This document shows, in pieces, positions 24,806 through 33,560 of a DNA stretch of 64,000 nucleotides. A model generated the notes under the pieces. It was given only the letters and a program-made list of their open reading frames with translations. It was not told the origin of the DNA and made no database searches. The stretch is taken from assembly GCA_964511535.1 (NCBI GenBank), contig CAZEFW010000022.1, positions 1-64,000 of the forward strand, given 5' to 3'. A program made the translations under genes and the position numbers. The DNA is from CAZCFB01 sp964511535 (lineage in GTDB: Bacteria; Myxococcota_A; Polyangia; GCA-2747355; CAZCFB01). The stretch's first letter is position 1, and the number at the start of each line of letters is the position of its first letter.

Positions 24806-26824
24806 ATGAAAAGGACCGACAGAGATATGAGAGCCAACAGGACCACCACCATCATCGCCGCCACGCTGCTGACCGCGCTGGCGCTGGGCTGCCACGACCC
24901 GGGCGTGGGGGCGGGCAAGGGGCGCAAGATCACCAGCAACGTGCAGGACTGGCGTGACGAGGTGATCTACCAGCTGCTCATCGACCGCTTCGCCGACGGC
25001 GACTACAGCAACAACCACAAGATGGACCGCAGCCACCTGGGCCGCTACCAGGGGGGCGACTACCAGGGCGTCATCGACAAAATCCCGTACCTCAAGGAGC
25101 TCGGGGTCACCACGCTCTGGATCTCGCCGGCGGTCAAGAACCTGGAGGAGGACGCGGGCTTCGCCGGCTACCACGGCTATTGGACCCAGGACTTCAAGGG
25201 GGTCAACCCGCACTTCGGCGACCTGGCCAAGCTGCAGGAGCTTGTGGACACCCTGCACGACAACGGCTTCAAGGTGATCCTCGACATCGTCACCAACCAC
25301 ATCGGCCAGCTGTTCTACTACGACGCCAACATGAACGGGCAGCCCGACGAGACCATGTACGGCGGCGGCGGCCAGTCCGACGGCTCGGGCAACAAGGACC
25401 TGCCCGGCCGCCTGACCCGCATGAGCGAGTGGGACCCCGACTACGACCGCCGCGGCATCCAGGCCTTCACCTCCCTCGGCGAGTCGGGCCTGTCCCCCAT
25501 CGAGTGGGTCTACATGCCGGCCATCAACCGCGTACCGGTGCAGCCGGCCGAGTTCCAGAACAAGGCGTGGTACCACCGCCGCGGCCGGGTCACTGCCTGG
25601 GAGCACTTCAAGGCGGGCACCACGGATCAGGTCAAGAAGTTCTGCACCCAGCCGATCCTGGATAACAACGTGGACCTGTGCGACTACGTGCGGGCCCAGG
25701 AGGTGCTGGGCGACTTCCCCGGCGGGCTCAAGGACATCGCCACCGAGCTGCCGCCGGTGCGCGACGCGCTCATCGGCGTGTTCAAGTGGTGGATCTCGGT
25801 GGGGGACTTCGACGGCTTCCGCATCGACACCATCAAGCATGTGGACTACGCCTTCTGGAACGCCTTCGCCCCGGCCATGCGCGAGCACGCGGCCAAGCTG
25901 GGCAAAAAGAAGTTCCTGATGTTCGGCGAGGCGTTCACCGGCGTGGACCGGCTGCTCGGCTCCTACACCGGCAAGTACGACAAGGACCTGATGGGCTCCA
26001 CCCGCTATGACAATCAGGTCGACTCGGTGTTCTACTTCTCGCAGAAGTACCGCATCGACTCGGTGTTCAAGAGCGGCGCGCCCACCACCGCCCTGGAGTC
26101 GCTGCACAAGGACCGGCTGAAGTACTACCGCACCAAGCCCCACGCCGGCGGCATCACCGCGGCGCCCCACGAGGCGCTGATCAACTTCATCGACAACCAC
26201 GACGTGTCGCGCTTCCTGTACGGCAGCGGCGGGGCCAAGGGGTTCGCTGGCCGGATGCGCGCGCTGCAGGCGGCGCTGACCTACCTGTTCACCACGGTGG
26301 GGATCCCGAACATCTACTACGGCACGGAGCAGAACTTCTTCGGCGGCAACGACCCGGGCAACCGCGAGGTGATGTGGCGCGGCAACCCCAACCCGTGGGC
26401 CGGCTCGCCCCCGGCCTTCGACACGTCCAACGCCACCTTCCGCCACATCAAGAAGCTCATCGAGCTGCGCAAGCAGTACGCGCCGCTGCGGCGGGGCGAC
26501 TACACCATCCGCTGGGCCACCAACTCGGTGGGCAGCGAGGCGGACGCTGGAATCTTCGCCTTCGAGCGGGTCTACAACAAGGAGCGGGCGCTGGTGGTGA
26601 TCAACGCCAAGGCGTGCGCCAGCGACAACAGCGGCAAGGTGACCTCGGTCAGCTACAGCAACACGCGCAACGGCTCGTCCACCATGCAGACCGGGTTCGC
26701 CAACGGCGTCACCCTGCAGAACGTCTACCCGGACACCGACAAGGGCGACAGCTTCACCGTGTCAGGCGGGGCCGTGGACGTGCGGGTGCCCTGTCAGGGT
26801 TGGAAGATCCTGGTCAAAAAGTAG
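24806..26824 (+). CDS. GH13 alpha-amylase family lipoprotein (1)
   Basis: 672 aa from ATG 24806, with GGAGAGG 4 nt upstream. The lipoprotein signal peptide ends LALGC. The catalytic (beta/alpha)8 barrel shows the four GH13 regions: DIVTNH, GFRIDTIKHV (Asp nucleophile), GEAF (general acid Glu) and FIDNHD (transition-state Asp). A C-terminal beta domain (about 560-672) follows. It should cleave alpha-1,4-glucans outside the cytoplasm, feeding the porin encoded just upstream and an ABC importer elsewhere in the window. A related but shorter GH13 lipoprotein is encoded at 29132-30850. Confidence 0.92.
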   Translation: MKRTDRDMRANRTTTIIAATLLTALALGCHDPGVGAGKGRKITSNVQDWRDEVIYQLLIDRFADGDYSNNHKMDRSHLGRYQGGDYQGVIDKIPYLKELGVTTLWISPAVKNLEEDAGFAGYHGYWTQDFKGVNPHFGDLAKLQELVDTLHDNGFKVILDIVTNHIGQLFYYDANMNGQPDETMYGGGGQSDGSGNKDLPGRLTRMSEWDPDYDRRGIQAFTSLGESGLSPIEWVYMPAINRVPVQPAEFQNKAWYHRRGRVTAWEHFKAGTTDQVKKFCTQPILDNNVDLCDYVRAQEVLGDFPGGLKDIATELPPVRDALIGVFKWWISVGDFDGFRIDTIKHVDYAFWNAFAPAMREHAAKLGKKKFLMFGEAFTGVDRLLGSYTGKYDKDLMGSTRYDNQVDSVFYFSQKYRIDSVFKSGAPTTALESLHKDRLKYYRTKPHAGGITAAPHEALINFIDNHDVSRFLYGSGGAKGFAGRMRALQAALTYLFTTVGIPNIYYGTEQNFFGGNDPGNREVMWRGNPNPWAGSPPAFDTSNATFRHIKKLIELRKQYAPLRRGDYTIRWATNSVGSEADAGIFAFERVYNKERALVVINAKACASDNSGKVTSVSYSNTRNGSSTMQTGFANGVTLQNVYPDTDKGDSFTVSGGAVDVRVPCQGWKILVKK

Positions 26825-26955
26825 CCCGCCGCTTCATCGCGGAGGGCCGCGAAGCGTGCCGAGCAGTGAGGCGTTTATCCCGCAAGGGCCGCGCAGCGGG
26901 CCGAGGACAGCCGAACGGGCTCCCCCGGAGGGGCGTGGCGCGGGCACAGCGGTGA

Positions 26956-27174
26956 TCAGCCGCCCAGCGCGAGCAGCGCCTCGTCCAGGTCGGGCACGAA
27001 GAAGCCCATGGAGTTGATCCCGCCGGCGAAGTGGAAGAAGAGCTGGGTGTAGTCATCGCCGTCCACGTCCTCCACCGGCCCCGGGGTCACGAAGGTCAGG
27101 TTGTCGGTGTTGATCAGCATGAAACACTCCGCCTCGCCGGGTTCGAACCGGCCCGCTAGCTTCACCATTGCCAT
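26956..27174 (-). CDS. Small conserved-looking hypothetical protein
   Basis: 72 aa, acidic (many Asp/Glu), no TM or signal. A strong AAGGAG with 5-nt spacing before the ATG (27172-27174) and GC-rich third positions support it as a real gene. Landmarks: ECFMLINTDNLTFVTPG, DDYTQLFFHFAGG, GFFVPDLDEALLAL. I do not recognise the family. It lies between the first amylase (convergent) and typA (divergent). Confidence 0.6.
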   Translation of the reverse strand: MAMVKLAGRFEPGEAECFMLINTDNLTFVTPGPVEDVDGDDYTQLFFHFAGGINSMGFFVPDLDEALLALGG

Positions 27175-27320
27175 GGGATCTCCTTTTCGCTTGGGTTCAT
27201 CGGTGGTCCTAGTTAGTGAGGGGACGGAGGCGTGATGTCAACCCGTTGTTGCATTGACCCGGGGCGCCACATGGTGGATAAGTCGTTCGCGCCACCGCCG
27301 GCGCCGCCTGGAGTAGCCCC

Positions 27321-29135
27321 GTGAACACCGCCCCGAGAAACGACATCCGAAACATCGCCGTCATCGCCCACGTGGACCATGGCAAGACCACCCTCGTGGA
27401 CGGCATGCTGCGCCAGAGCGGCCTGCTCAAGCGGGGGGGGGAAGGGCTCGACCGGGTGCTCGACAGCGTGGACCTGGAGCGGGAGCGCGGGATCACGATC
27501 CTGGCCAAGAACACGGCGGTGCGCTACCTCGACACCACCATCAACATCCTCGACACGCCGGGGCACCACGACTTCGGCGGCGAGGTGGAGCGCACCCTGC
27601 TCATGGCCGACGGCGTGCTGCTGCTGGTGGACGCCGCCGAGGGGCCGCTGCCCCAGACCCGCTTCGTGCTGGAGAAGGCGCTCCGCCTGGGCCTCTCCAC
27701 GCTGGTGGCGATCAACAAGATCGACCGCAAGGACGCCCGGCCCACCGAGGTGCTCGACGAGGTGTACGACCTGTTCATCGACCTCGGCGCCTCGGACGCC
27801 GAGATCGAGTTCCCGGTGCTCTTCACCAACGGCCGCGAGGGCATCGCGCACCACGATCTGAACGACGGCTCCGGAGACCTCCGGCCGCTGTTCGAGACCA
27901 TCGTGGCCCACGTGCCGCCGCCGGCGGACCGGCGGGGCGAGCCGCTGCAGCTGCACGTCAACAACCTGGGGTGGGACGACTACGTGGGCCGGCTGATCAT
28001 CGGGCGGGTGCACGCCGGCACGATCCACGAGGGGCAGGTGATCCAGGTGCTGGGGGAAGGGGACGCCGTCACCGAGGGCAAGGTGATGCGCCTGTACGGG
28101 TTCTCGGGGCTCACTCGGGAGGAGATCCAGGAGGCTGGCGCCGGGGACATCGTGGCGGTGGCGGGCATCGAGCACGTGGCCATCGGCGACACGGTGATCA
28201 CGCCGGCGTCGCCTCAGCCGGCGCTGCCGCGGGTGAAGGTCGACGAGCCGACCCTCTCCATGGATTTCTGCGTCAACACCGGGCCCTTCGCCGGGCAGGA
28301 CGGCAAGTACGTCACCAGCCGGCACCTGCGCGAGCGGCTGCGCCGCGAGTCGATGATGAACGTGGCCATCCGGGTGGAGGCCACCGCCTCCACCGACGTC
28401 TTCCGGGTGGTGGGGCGCGGCGAGCTGCAGCTCGGCATCTTCGTCGAGACCATGCGGCGCGAGGGCTACGAGGTGATGCTCTCGCGGCCGGAGGTGGTGA
28501 CCCAGGGCGAGGGCGACAAGATGCAGGAGCCGCGGGAGCGGCTGCTGCTGGACATCCCCGATGAGATGGTGGGCGCGGTGAGCGAGCGCCTCGGGCCGCG
28601 CAAGGGGCGGCTGCAGGAGATGACCCACCACGGCGACCGGGTGCGGCTGGTGTTCTCCATCCCCACCCGGGGGCTCATCGGCTGGGGCGGCGAGTTCCTG
28701 ACGGTGACCCGGGGGCAGGGCGTGATGAACACCGCCTTCGAGGGGTGGATCCCGTGGCAGGGGCCGATCCCGGCGCGACGCACCGGCGCGCTGGTCTCCG
28801 ACCGTGAGGGGAACGCCACGCCCTACGCGCTGTTTCACCTGCAGCCCCGTGGCGACCTGTTCATCCCGCCCGGAACCCGGGTCTACAAGGGCATGGTGGT
28901 GGGGGAGCACAGCAAGAGCAGCAACCTGGACGTCAACGTCTGCAGGCCCAAGAAGCTGACCAACATGCGCGCCGCGGGCAAGGACGACAACGTGATCCTG
29001 TCGCCGCCGCGGCGCATGTCCCTGGAGCAGGCCATGGAGTTCATCGCCGAGGACGAGCTCATCGAGGTCACGCCCAAGGTGATCCGCCTGCGCAAGCGGG
29101 TGCTGTCAGGGCGGCATGTCAACAAGGCAGGATGA
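27321..29135 (+). CDS. typA: Translational GTPase TypA/BipA
   Basis: 604 aa. GTG start at 27321 with GGAG 7 nt upstream. Ribosome-associated GTPase involved in stress and ribosome assembly. G1 is AHVDHGKT, G2 region ERERGITI, G3 DTPGHHDF, G4 NKIDR; then EF-G-like domains II, III and V, and the BipA-specific C-terminal region with RTGALVSDREG, ATPYALFHLQPRG, TKVYKGMVVGEH-like and VNVCRPKKLTNMR. Full family length (~600 aa). The stop overlaps the ATG of a secreted amylase gene by 4 nt, an odd pairing for a housekeeping gene. Confidence 0.96.
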   Translation: MNTAPRNDIRNIAVIAHVDHGKTTLVDGMLRQSGLLKRGGEGLDRVLDSVDLERERGITILAKNTAVRYLDTTINILDTPGHHDFGGEVERTLLMADGVLLLVDAAEGPLPQTRFVLEKALRLGLSTLVAINKIDRKDARPTEVLDEVYDLFIDLGASDAEIEFPVLFTNGREGIAHHDLNDGSGDLRPLFETIVAHVPPPADRRGEPLQLHVNNLGWDDYVGRLIIGRVHAGTIHEGQVIQVLGEGDAVTEGKVMRLYGFSGLTREEIQEAGAGDIVAVAGIEHVAIGDTVITPASPQPALPRVKVDEPTLSMDFCVNTGPFAGQDGKYVTSRHLRERLRRESMMNVAIRVEATASTDVFRVVGRGELQLGIFVETMRREGYEVMLSRPEVVTQGEGDKMQEPRERLLLDIPDEMVGAVSERLGPRKGRLQEMTHHGDRVRLVFSIPTRGLIGWGGEFLTVTRGQGVMNTAFEGWIPWQGPIPARRTGALVSDREGNATPYALFHLQPRGDLFIPPGTRVYKGMVVGEHSKSSNLDVNVCRPKKLTNMRAAGKDDNVILSPPRRMSLEQAMEFIAEDELIEVTPKVIRLRKRVLSGRHVNKAG

Positions 29136-30850
29136 TCTATGATTGGAGGGTGATGCGCTCGAGCCGGGCATCCCTTTGTTTCACCTTCACGCTGCTGGCG
29201 TGCGCCTGCGGACAGGAGCCCGTCCCTGCGGTGTCCACCCACGTGGGCGACTGGCGCGATGAGGTGATCTACCAGGTGGTCACCGACCGGTTCGACAACG
29301 GCGACCCGTCCAATGACGCGGCCGGCGGCGTTGGCACCGACCCGACCGACCTGGCGCGCTACCAGGGGGGCGACTGGAAGGGCGTCACCCGGCGGCTGGA
29401 CTACATCAAGGCGCTGGGCGGAACCGCGGTGTGGATCTCGCCGCTGGTCAAGAACATGGACCGCATGGGCAAGTGGGACGGCTACCACGGCTACTGGGCC
29501 AGCGACTTCACCACCATCAACCCGCACTTCGGCGCGCTGGCGGACCTGCAGGAGCTGGTGCGGCAGGCCCACGCCCGGGGCATGAAGGTGATCCTCGACA
29601 TGGTGACCAACCATGTGGCGCAGCTGTTCTTCTACGACCTGGACGGCGACGGCAAGGCCACCGACGGTGAGCGCTATCCGCCCTTCTCCGCGTCAGGTCG
29701 GCTGAGCGCGCCGCTGGTGTGGAACGGCCCGCGGCCGCGGCTGTTCCGCTTCGCCACGGGCGACCGGTCGGGCGCGCCGGAGGCCTTCGCGTTGGCTGAC
29801 GACGACTTCCACCGCCGGGGTCAGATCACCGACTACACCAGCCAGGTGCACAAGGAGCTGGGGGACTTCCCCACGGGGCTGCGTGACCTGGACACCGAGC
29901 GGCCCGAGCTCATCGAGGCGCTGGTGGACACCTACACGCACTGGGTGCTGCAGACCGACGTGGACGGGTTCCGCATCGACGCTGTGCCCCACGTGGGGCA
30001 CGCGTTCTGGCTCGCCTTCGGGCGCAAGCTGCGCCAGGCGCTGGCGGCGCACGGCAAGCACAGGTTCTTGCTGCTGGGCGAGGCGTACCACAAGGACCCG
30101 ACCCTGGTGGCGTCTTACACCCGGGCCGGCGGGCTCGACTCGGTGTTCGACTTCGCGCTCAAGTGGGACCTGATCGACGGCTACCTGCTCGACGGCAAGG
30201 CGGCCAGCACGGCGGTCAAGGCGCTGGAGACCCAGCGCAGCCTCTACCCGGCGGCGCCCCAGCCGGGCGGAATCGGCCTGTCGCCCTGGCAGGCGCGGGT
30301 GTCCTTCGCGGACAACCACGACATGCGGCGGCTGCTGGGGGAGCTGTACGACTTCAACGCCCTGGAGCTGGCCCTGACGGTGGTGTTCACCGTGGACGCC
30401 ATCCCGGCGGTGTACTACGGCACCGAGCAGGGCTTCTCCGGCAAGGGGGACCACGCCTCGCGCGAGGTGATGTGGAAGAGCGGCTTCGGTACCGGGCACC
30501 GGACCTACCGCCACATCCGCAAGCTGGCCGCGCTGCGCCGGACCAGCGCAGCCCTGCGCTACGGCACGCTGGTCAAGCGCTACGCCTCGGCTGTCAGCGC
30601 GCGGGAGAGCAAGCCGGGGGCCGGGCTGCTGAGCTACGAGCGGATTCACCACAGCGAGCGGGTGCTGGTGGCGATCAACGGCCACCCGGTGCAGGTGGCC
30701 CAGGCGCGGGTTCAGACCGGCTTCGCCGGCGGGACCAGGCTGCGCGATGTGCTGGGCGGAGGTGGGACCACGCTCACCGTGGACACCGAGGGCAAGGTGG
30801 CGCTCTCGGTGCCCCAGCGGCGGGCGCAGATCTGGATCAGCGCTCCCTGA
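29132..30850 (+). CDS. GH13 alpha-amylase family lipoprotein (2)
   Basis: 572 aa from ATG 29132, which overlaps the typA stop (ATGA). ATG 29153 is an alternative, with GGAGG only 3 nt away. The lipoprotein signal peptide ends LACAC. GH13 regions: DMVTNH, GFRIDAVPHV (Asp nucleophile), GEAY (Glu) and FADNHD. Strong similarity to the amylase at 24806-26824 (shared DWRDEVIYQ, DRF.(D/N)GD, RYQGGD, GYHGYW, NPHFG, YYGTEQ) shows the two are paralogues that now flank typA. It lacks the ~100 extra residues of the first between barrel regions, so specificity may differ. Confidence 0.9.
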   Translation: MIYDWRVMRSSRASLCFTFTLLACACGQEPVPAVSTHVGDWRDEVIYQVVTDRFDNGDPSNDAAGGVGTDPTDLARYQGGDWKGVTRRLDYIKALGGTAVWISPLVKNMDRMGKWDGYHGYWASDFTTINPHFGALADLQELVRQAHARGMKVILDMVTNHVAQLFFYDLDGDGKATDGERYPPFSASGRLSAPLVWNGPRPRLFRFATGDRSGAPEAFALADDDFHRRGQITDYTSQVHKELGDFPTGLRDLDTERPELIEALVDTYTHWVLQTDVDGFRIDAVPHVGHAFWLAFGRKLRQALAAHGKHRFLLLGEAYHKDPTLVASYTRAGGLDSVFDFALKWDLIDGYLLDGKAASTAVKALETQRSLYPAAPQPGGIGLSPWQARVSFADNHDMRRLLGELYDFNALELALTVVFTVDAIPAVYYGTEQGFSGKGDHASREVMWKSGFGTGHRTYRHIRKLAALRRTSAALRYGTLVKRYASAVSARESKPGAGLLSYERIHHSERVLVAINGHPVQVAQARVQTGFAGGTRLRDVLGGGGTTLTVDTEGKVALSVPQRRAQIWISAP

Positions 30851-30859
30851 TCGCCTGGA

Positions 30860-31837
30860 TCAGGCCGCGGCCTTTCCGTCGTCGGTGGATTTCCCGTCCT
30901 TCAGCAGCTTGCGGGCCGAAGGCTTGAGGGTGATCTTCATGAAGTCGTGCACGTCCAGCAGATCTTGCGGCGGGAGCTCCAGGCCTGTCAGCCGCTCGCG
31001 CAGCACCTGAGCCATCTCCAGGTAGCGCGTGTAGAGCGCCGCCGTCGGCAGCTTGCCGTGTTGCATGCGCGGCGCCATCCAGAGGGCCTGCCGCTTGAAC
31101 GCCGCGTGACGAACGCACACATGCTCCTGCGGGTGGACCAGCGCGGCGGCGGCCGTGGCGAGCTCCCATGAGCGGGTGTCCAGCGCCGTGACGAGGCGGC
31201 TGAAGCGCGGGGAGAGTTCGTCCTCACCGTACAGCATGCCGTGCAGCGAGATGGCCACCTCGGGGTGGCGTTCCTCGTCCAGCTCGTTGAGCAGGGCTCG
31301 CTGGGCAGGCGGCACCAGATCCGTCATGGTGAACACCTTGAGCAGGGCTGCCACGGCCTCCCCGTATTGCTCCTTGTCCAGGTAGGCCTCCAGCCGCTCC
31401 GCCGACAGGAGATCCTGCGCGGTGGCCATGGCCGGATCCCTGTGACGCTTGAGCCGGGATTTTGCGCCCTGTCCGCGCATGTCCCGCAGCCAGGTCGGAT
31501 CCTCGAACCCCTTGGGGTGCAGGACCCTGAGGATGGCGGCCTGCTGATCCAGGGAGAGCAGGTTCTGTATGCCTACCCCTGCCTGGCTCGCAGCGCGCCG
31601 TCTGCCCAGGACTTGCTCGAGCCGGGCCATGGCCTGCTCCAGCTGATCCACGGGGAGTTCGACCTCCTCCATCAGGTGATAAAACCCGCGCTTGAAGTGG
31701 CGCACATCACCGTCTTCAAACTGGTAACCGCGCTTGTCTTCCATGTCGGAGACCAGCACAGCCAGGCCCCATGCTGGCCGCATGGAGTGACGGTAGATGG
31801 TTGGGTATTCATTGCCCGGGAGTTCAAATTCGCTCAT
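30860..31837 (-). CDS. Uncharacterised soluble protein
   Basis: 325 aa, no recognised family. ATG at 31835-31837 has AGGAGG at 7-nt spacing. No signal peptide or TM. The N-terminal ~60 residues (WGLAVLVSDMEDKRGYQFEDG, HFKRGFYHLM) look like a compact beta-rich domain. The rest is helical, with short repeat-like segments (ALLNELDEERHPEVAISLHG, LATAAAALVHPQEHVCVRHAAFKRQALW) reminiscent of HEAT-type helices. C-terminus Lys-rich. It converges with the second amylase gene (9 bp gap). Cytoplasmic, role unknown. Confidence 0.65.
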   Translation of the reverse strand: MSEFELPGNEYPTIYRHSMRPAWGLAVLVSDMEDKRGYQFEDGDVRHFKRGFYHLMEEVELPVDQLEQAMARLEQVLGRRRAASQAGVGIQNLLSLDQQAAILRVLHPKGFEDPTWLRDMRGQGAKSRLKRHRDPAMATAQDLLSAERLEAYLDKEQYGEAVAALLKVFTMTDLVPPAQRALLNELDEERHPEVAISLHGMLYGEDELSPRFSRLVTALDTRSWELATAAAALVHPQEHVCVRHAAFKRQALWMAPRMQHGKLPTAALYTRYLEMAQVLRERLTGLELPPQDLLDVHDFMKITLKPSARKLLKDGKSTDDGKAAA

Positions 31838-32325
31838 CAACGGTCCTCCTGTTTCTTTATACCGGCGACGCTGCCCTGAGCTGTTCTTCGCCCAGGGAAG
31901 ACCTGATGCTCAACCTGCTTACGTTGTCAGGAGCAGGGGGGGCAGGAGGGGATGCCGAATGAACAACCCCGCACGGTCACCCATCTCGTAACATTTGGAA
32001 ATTATGCAATATATTTTGGTGCTTTGCAAGGCATCTCGAAGCGGGTCAGTTTTGGGATACGAAGCCTCGCGCCGATACCCCTCGTCAACTGCGTCATCAT
32101 GGCCATGTGCGCGCCTGGACAGGTCCTCGTGGACATTCGAGATCCCCTCGAGATCCCGCGCCGAGAGGGGGCGGCAGGCGCAGCCTTGCCTGCGCAAAAA
32201 GCCGCCGGCGAGGTGGTCCCGGGGCCATGGCGGGGGCGGGCGCGGGCGCGGGAGCTGAAGCGGCGCAGGCCAGACGGCGCATTCCACCGTCGACCGTCGA
32301 CGGTCCAGTGACTATCCTCTCTGCC
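31838..32325. other. 488-bp intergenic region, AT-richer core, no convincing gene
   Basis: The segment at about 31980-32080 is strikingly AT-rich for this window (ATTATGCAATATATTTT). An open frame of 119 codons (31952-32311, plus) starts 2 nt after AGGAGGGG, but its codon use is unlike neighbouring genes, so I do not call it. A palindrome lies at 32286-32304. It probably holds divergent promoters for the genes on each side. Confidence 0.5.
32286..32304. promoter_or_regulatory. Perfect palindrome upstream of M28-like peptidase gene
   Basis: ACCGTCGAC-C-GTCGACGGT, nine-bp arms around one central base, ending 21 nt before the ATG at 32326. Suggests an operator for a dimeric regulator; regulator unknown. 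Confidence 0.4.
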
Positions 32326-33552
32326 ATGACCATCCAAAAGGACCGCGCCGACTGGGCGCTGGAGTTCATCTCGCGCGTGGTGCGCGACTGCCCGCGGCGC
32401 GTGGCGGGTTCAGCTGACGAGCGGCGGGCGCAGCAGCTCGCCGAGGGCGCGGCCGGGCCCCTGGGGCTCGAGGCGAGCTGGCAGGGGTTTCGCTTCAGCC
32501 GCAACCTGTACGCGGTCAACGCCGCGCACATGGGGCTCGGCGTGGCCGCCACGGCGCTGTCCGGCGTGGCGCCTGCCCTCGCGCTGCCCATGCACCTGTT
32601 GGCCGGCACCTCCTACGTGCTCGACTCCACGCGCAAGGCGTACCTGCTGCGGCGGCTGCTGCCCGCGGCGGACTCGCAGAACCTGCTGCTCACGGCCCCG
32701 GCGGAGGGAGAGCCGGCGCTGCGCCTGGTGCTCATGGCCCACGCCGACGCGGCGCACACCGGGCTGATGTTCCGCGACGACATCGTCAAGGGCGGCGCCA
32801 CCCGGGCGATGCCCGGCGTGCTGGGCTACCTTGCCAACCCGGTGATCCTCGCGGTCTACAGCCAGTTCCTGCTGGCGGGGGTGGACCTGCTTCGCTGCGC
32901 CGCTGGCCCGCTGACCTGGCCCCTGCGCCCGCTGGAGTGGCTGCTCACCCTGCCGAACCTGGGCGGGCTGGCGCTGCACCTCGAGCTGCTGCTGCGCGAC
33001 GAGGTGGTGCCCGGGGCCAACGACGACCTGACCGGCGTGGCCGCCGCGTTGCTGCTGGCGCCGACGCTGCTCGCCAACAAGCCGGACGACGTGGAGCTGG
33101 TGTTCGTGATCACCGGCGCCGAGGAGAGCGGCACCGGCGGCGCGTACCACCTGCAGCGCGCGCACCGGGACCGGTGGCCGCGGCAGACCACCGTGGCCCT
33201 GGCCCTCGACAGCCTGACCAACGGCCAGCTCGTCTGCTTCGACGAGGGCGAGCTGGTGCCGCTGTCCCCGCCCGCCTGGCTGCGCGGGGCCGTGGACGCC
33301 GCCGCCCGTTCGGACCCGCGCCACGCGCGCGTGCACTTCCACCGGGTGCCCCTCGGCGCCTCGGACGCCACGCCGTTCCTCGCCGCGGGGTATGACGCCA
33401 TGGGCCTGGGCTGCGTCCGCGAGGACACGGGCGCGCCCGCGCATTACCACCAGCCGTCCGACACGCCCGAAAACCTGGACATGGAGACGTTCGCGGCCTC
33501 CCTCGACTTCGTGCAGCGGCTGGTGGAGCAGATCTACGCGGCGCGGCGCTGA
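32326..33552 (+). CDS. M28-like metallopeptidase family protein
   Basis: 408 aa from ATG 32326; no clear Shine-Dalgarno. Metal-site motifs of the M28/aminopeptidase-Y fold are visible: MAHADAAHTG (first His/Asp), PGANDDLTGVA (bridging Asp in the P-G-(A/x)-(D/N)-D segment), GAEESGTGGA (catalytic Glu-Glu), and a C-terminal HYHQPSDTPENLD (last His ligand). Two hydrophobic stretches (about 65-95 and 175-215) may insert into the membrane. No signal peptide at the N-terminus. It should be a zinc exopeptidase or a relative acting on amide bonds; the substrate is unknown. Confidence 0.72.
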   Translation: MTIQKDRADWALEFISRVVRDCPRRVAGSADERRAQQLAEGAAGPLGLEASWQGFRFSRNLYAVNAAHMGLGVAATALSGVAPALALPMHLLAGTSYVLDSTRKAYLLRRLLPAADSQNLLLTAPAEGEPALRLVLMAHADAAHTGLMFRDDIVKGGATRAMPGVLGYLANPVILAVYSQFLLAGVDLLRCAAGPLTWPLRPLEWLLTLPNLGGLALHLELLLRDEVVPGANDDLTGVAAALLLAPTLLANKPDDVELVFVITGAEESGTGGAYHLQRAHRDRWPRQTTVALALDSLTNGQLVCFDEGELVPLSPPAWLRGAVDAAARSDPRHARVHFHRVPLGASDATPFLAAGYDAMGLGCVREDTGAPAHYHQPSDTPENLDMETFAASLDFVQRLVEQIYAARR

Positions 33553-33560
33553 CCGCCGGC

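Noticed and set aside
27130..27160. GGTTCGAACC resembling a tRNA T-arm
   Set aside because: The stem does not pair in the tRNA register, there is no acceptor or anticodon arm around it, and it lies in a small coding gene.
32002..32337. Minus-strand small frames opposite the peptidase leader
   Set aside because: No ribosome site, no family and atypical codon use.
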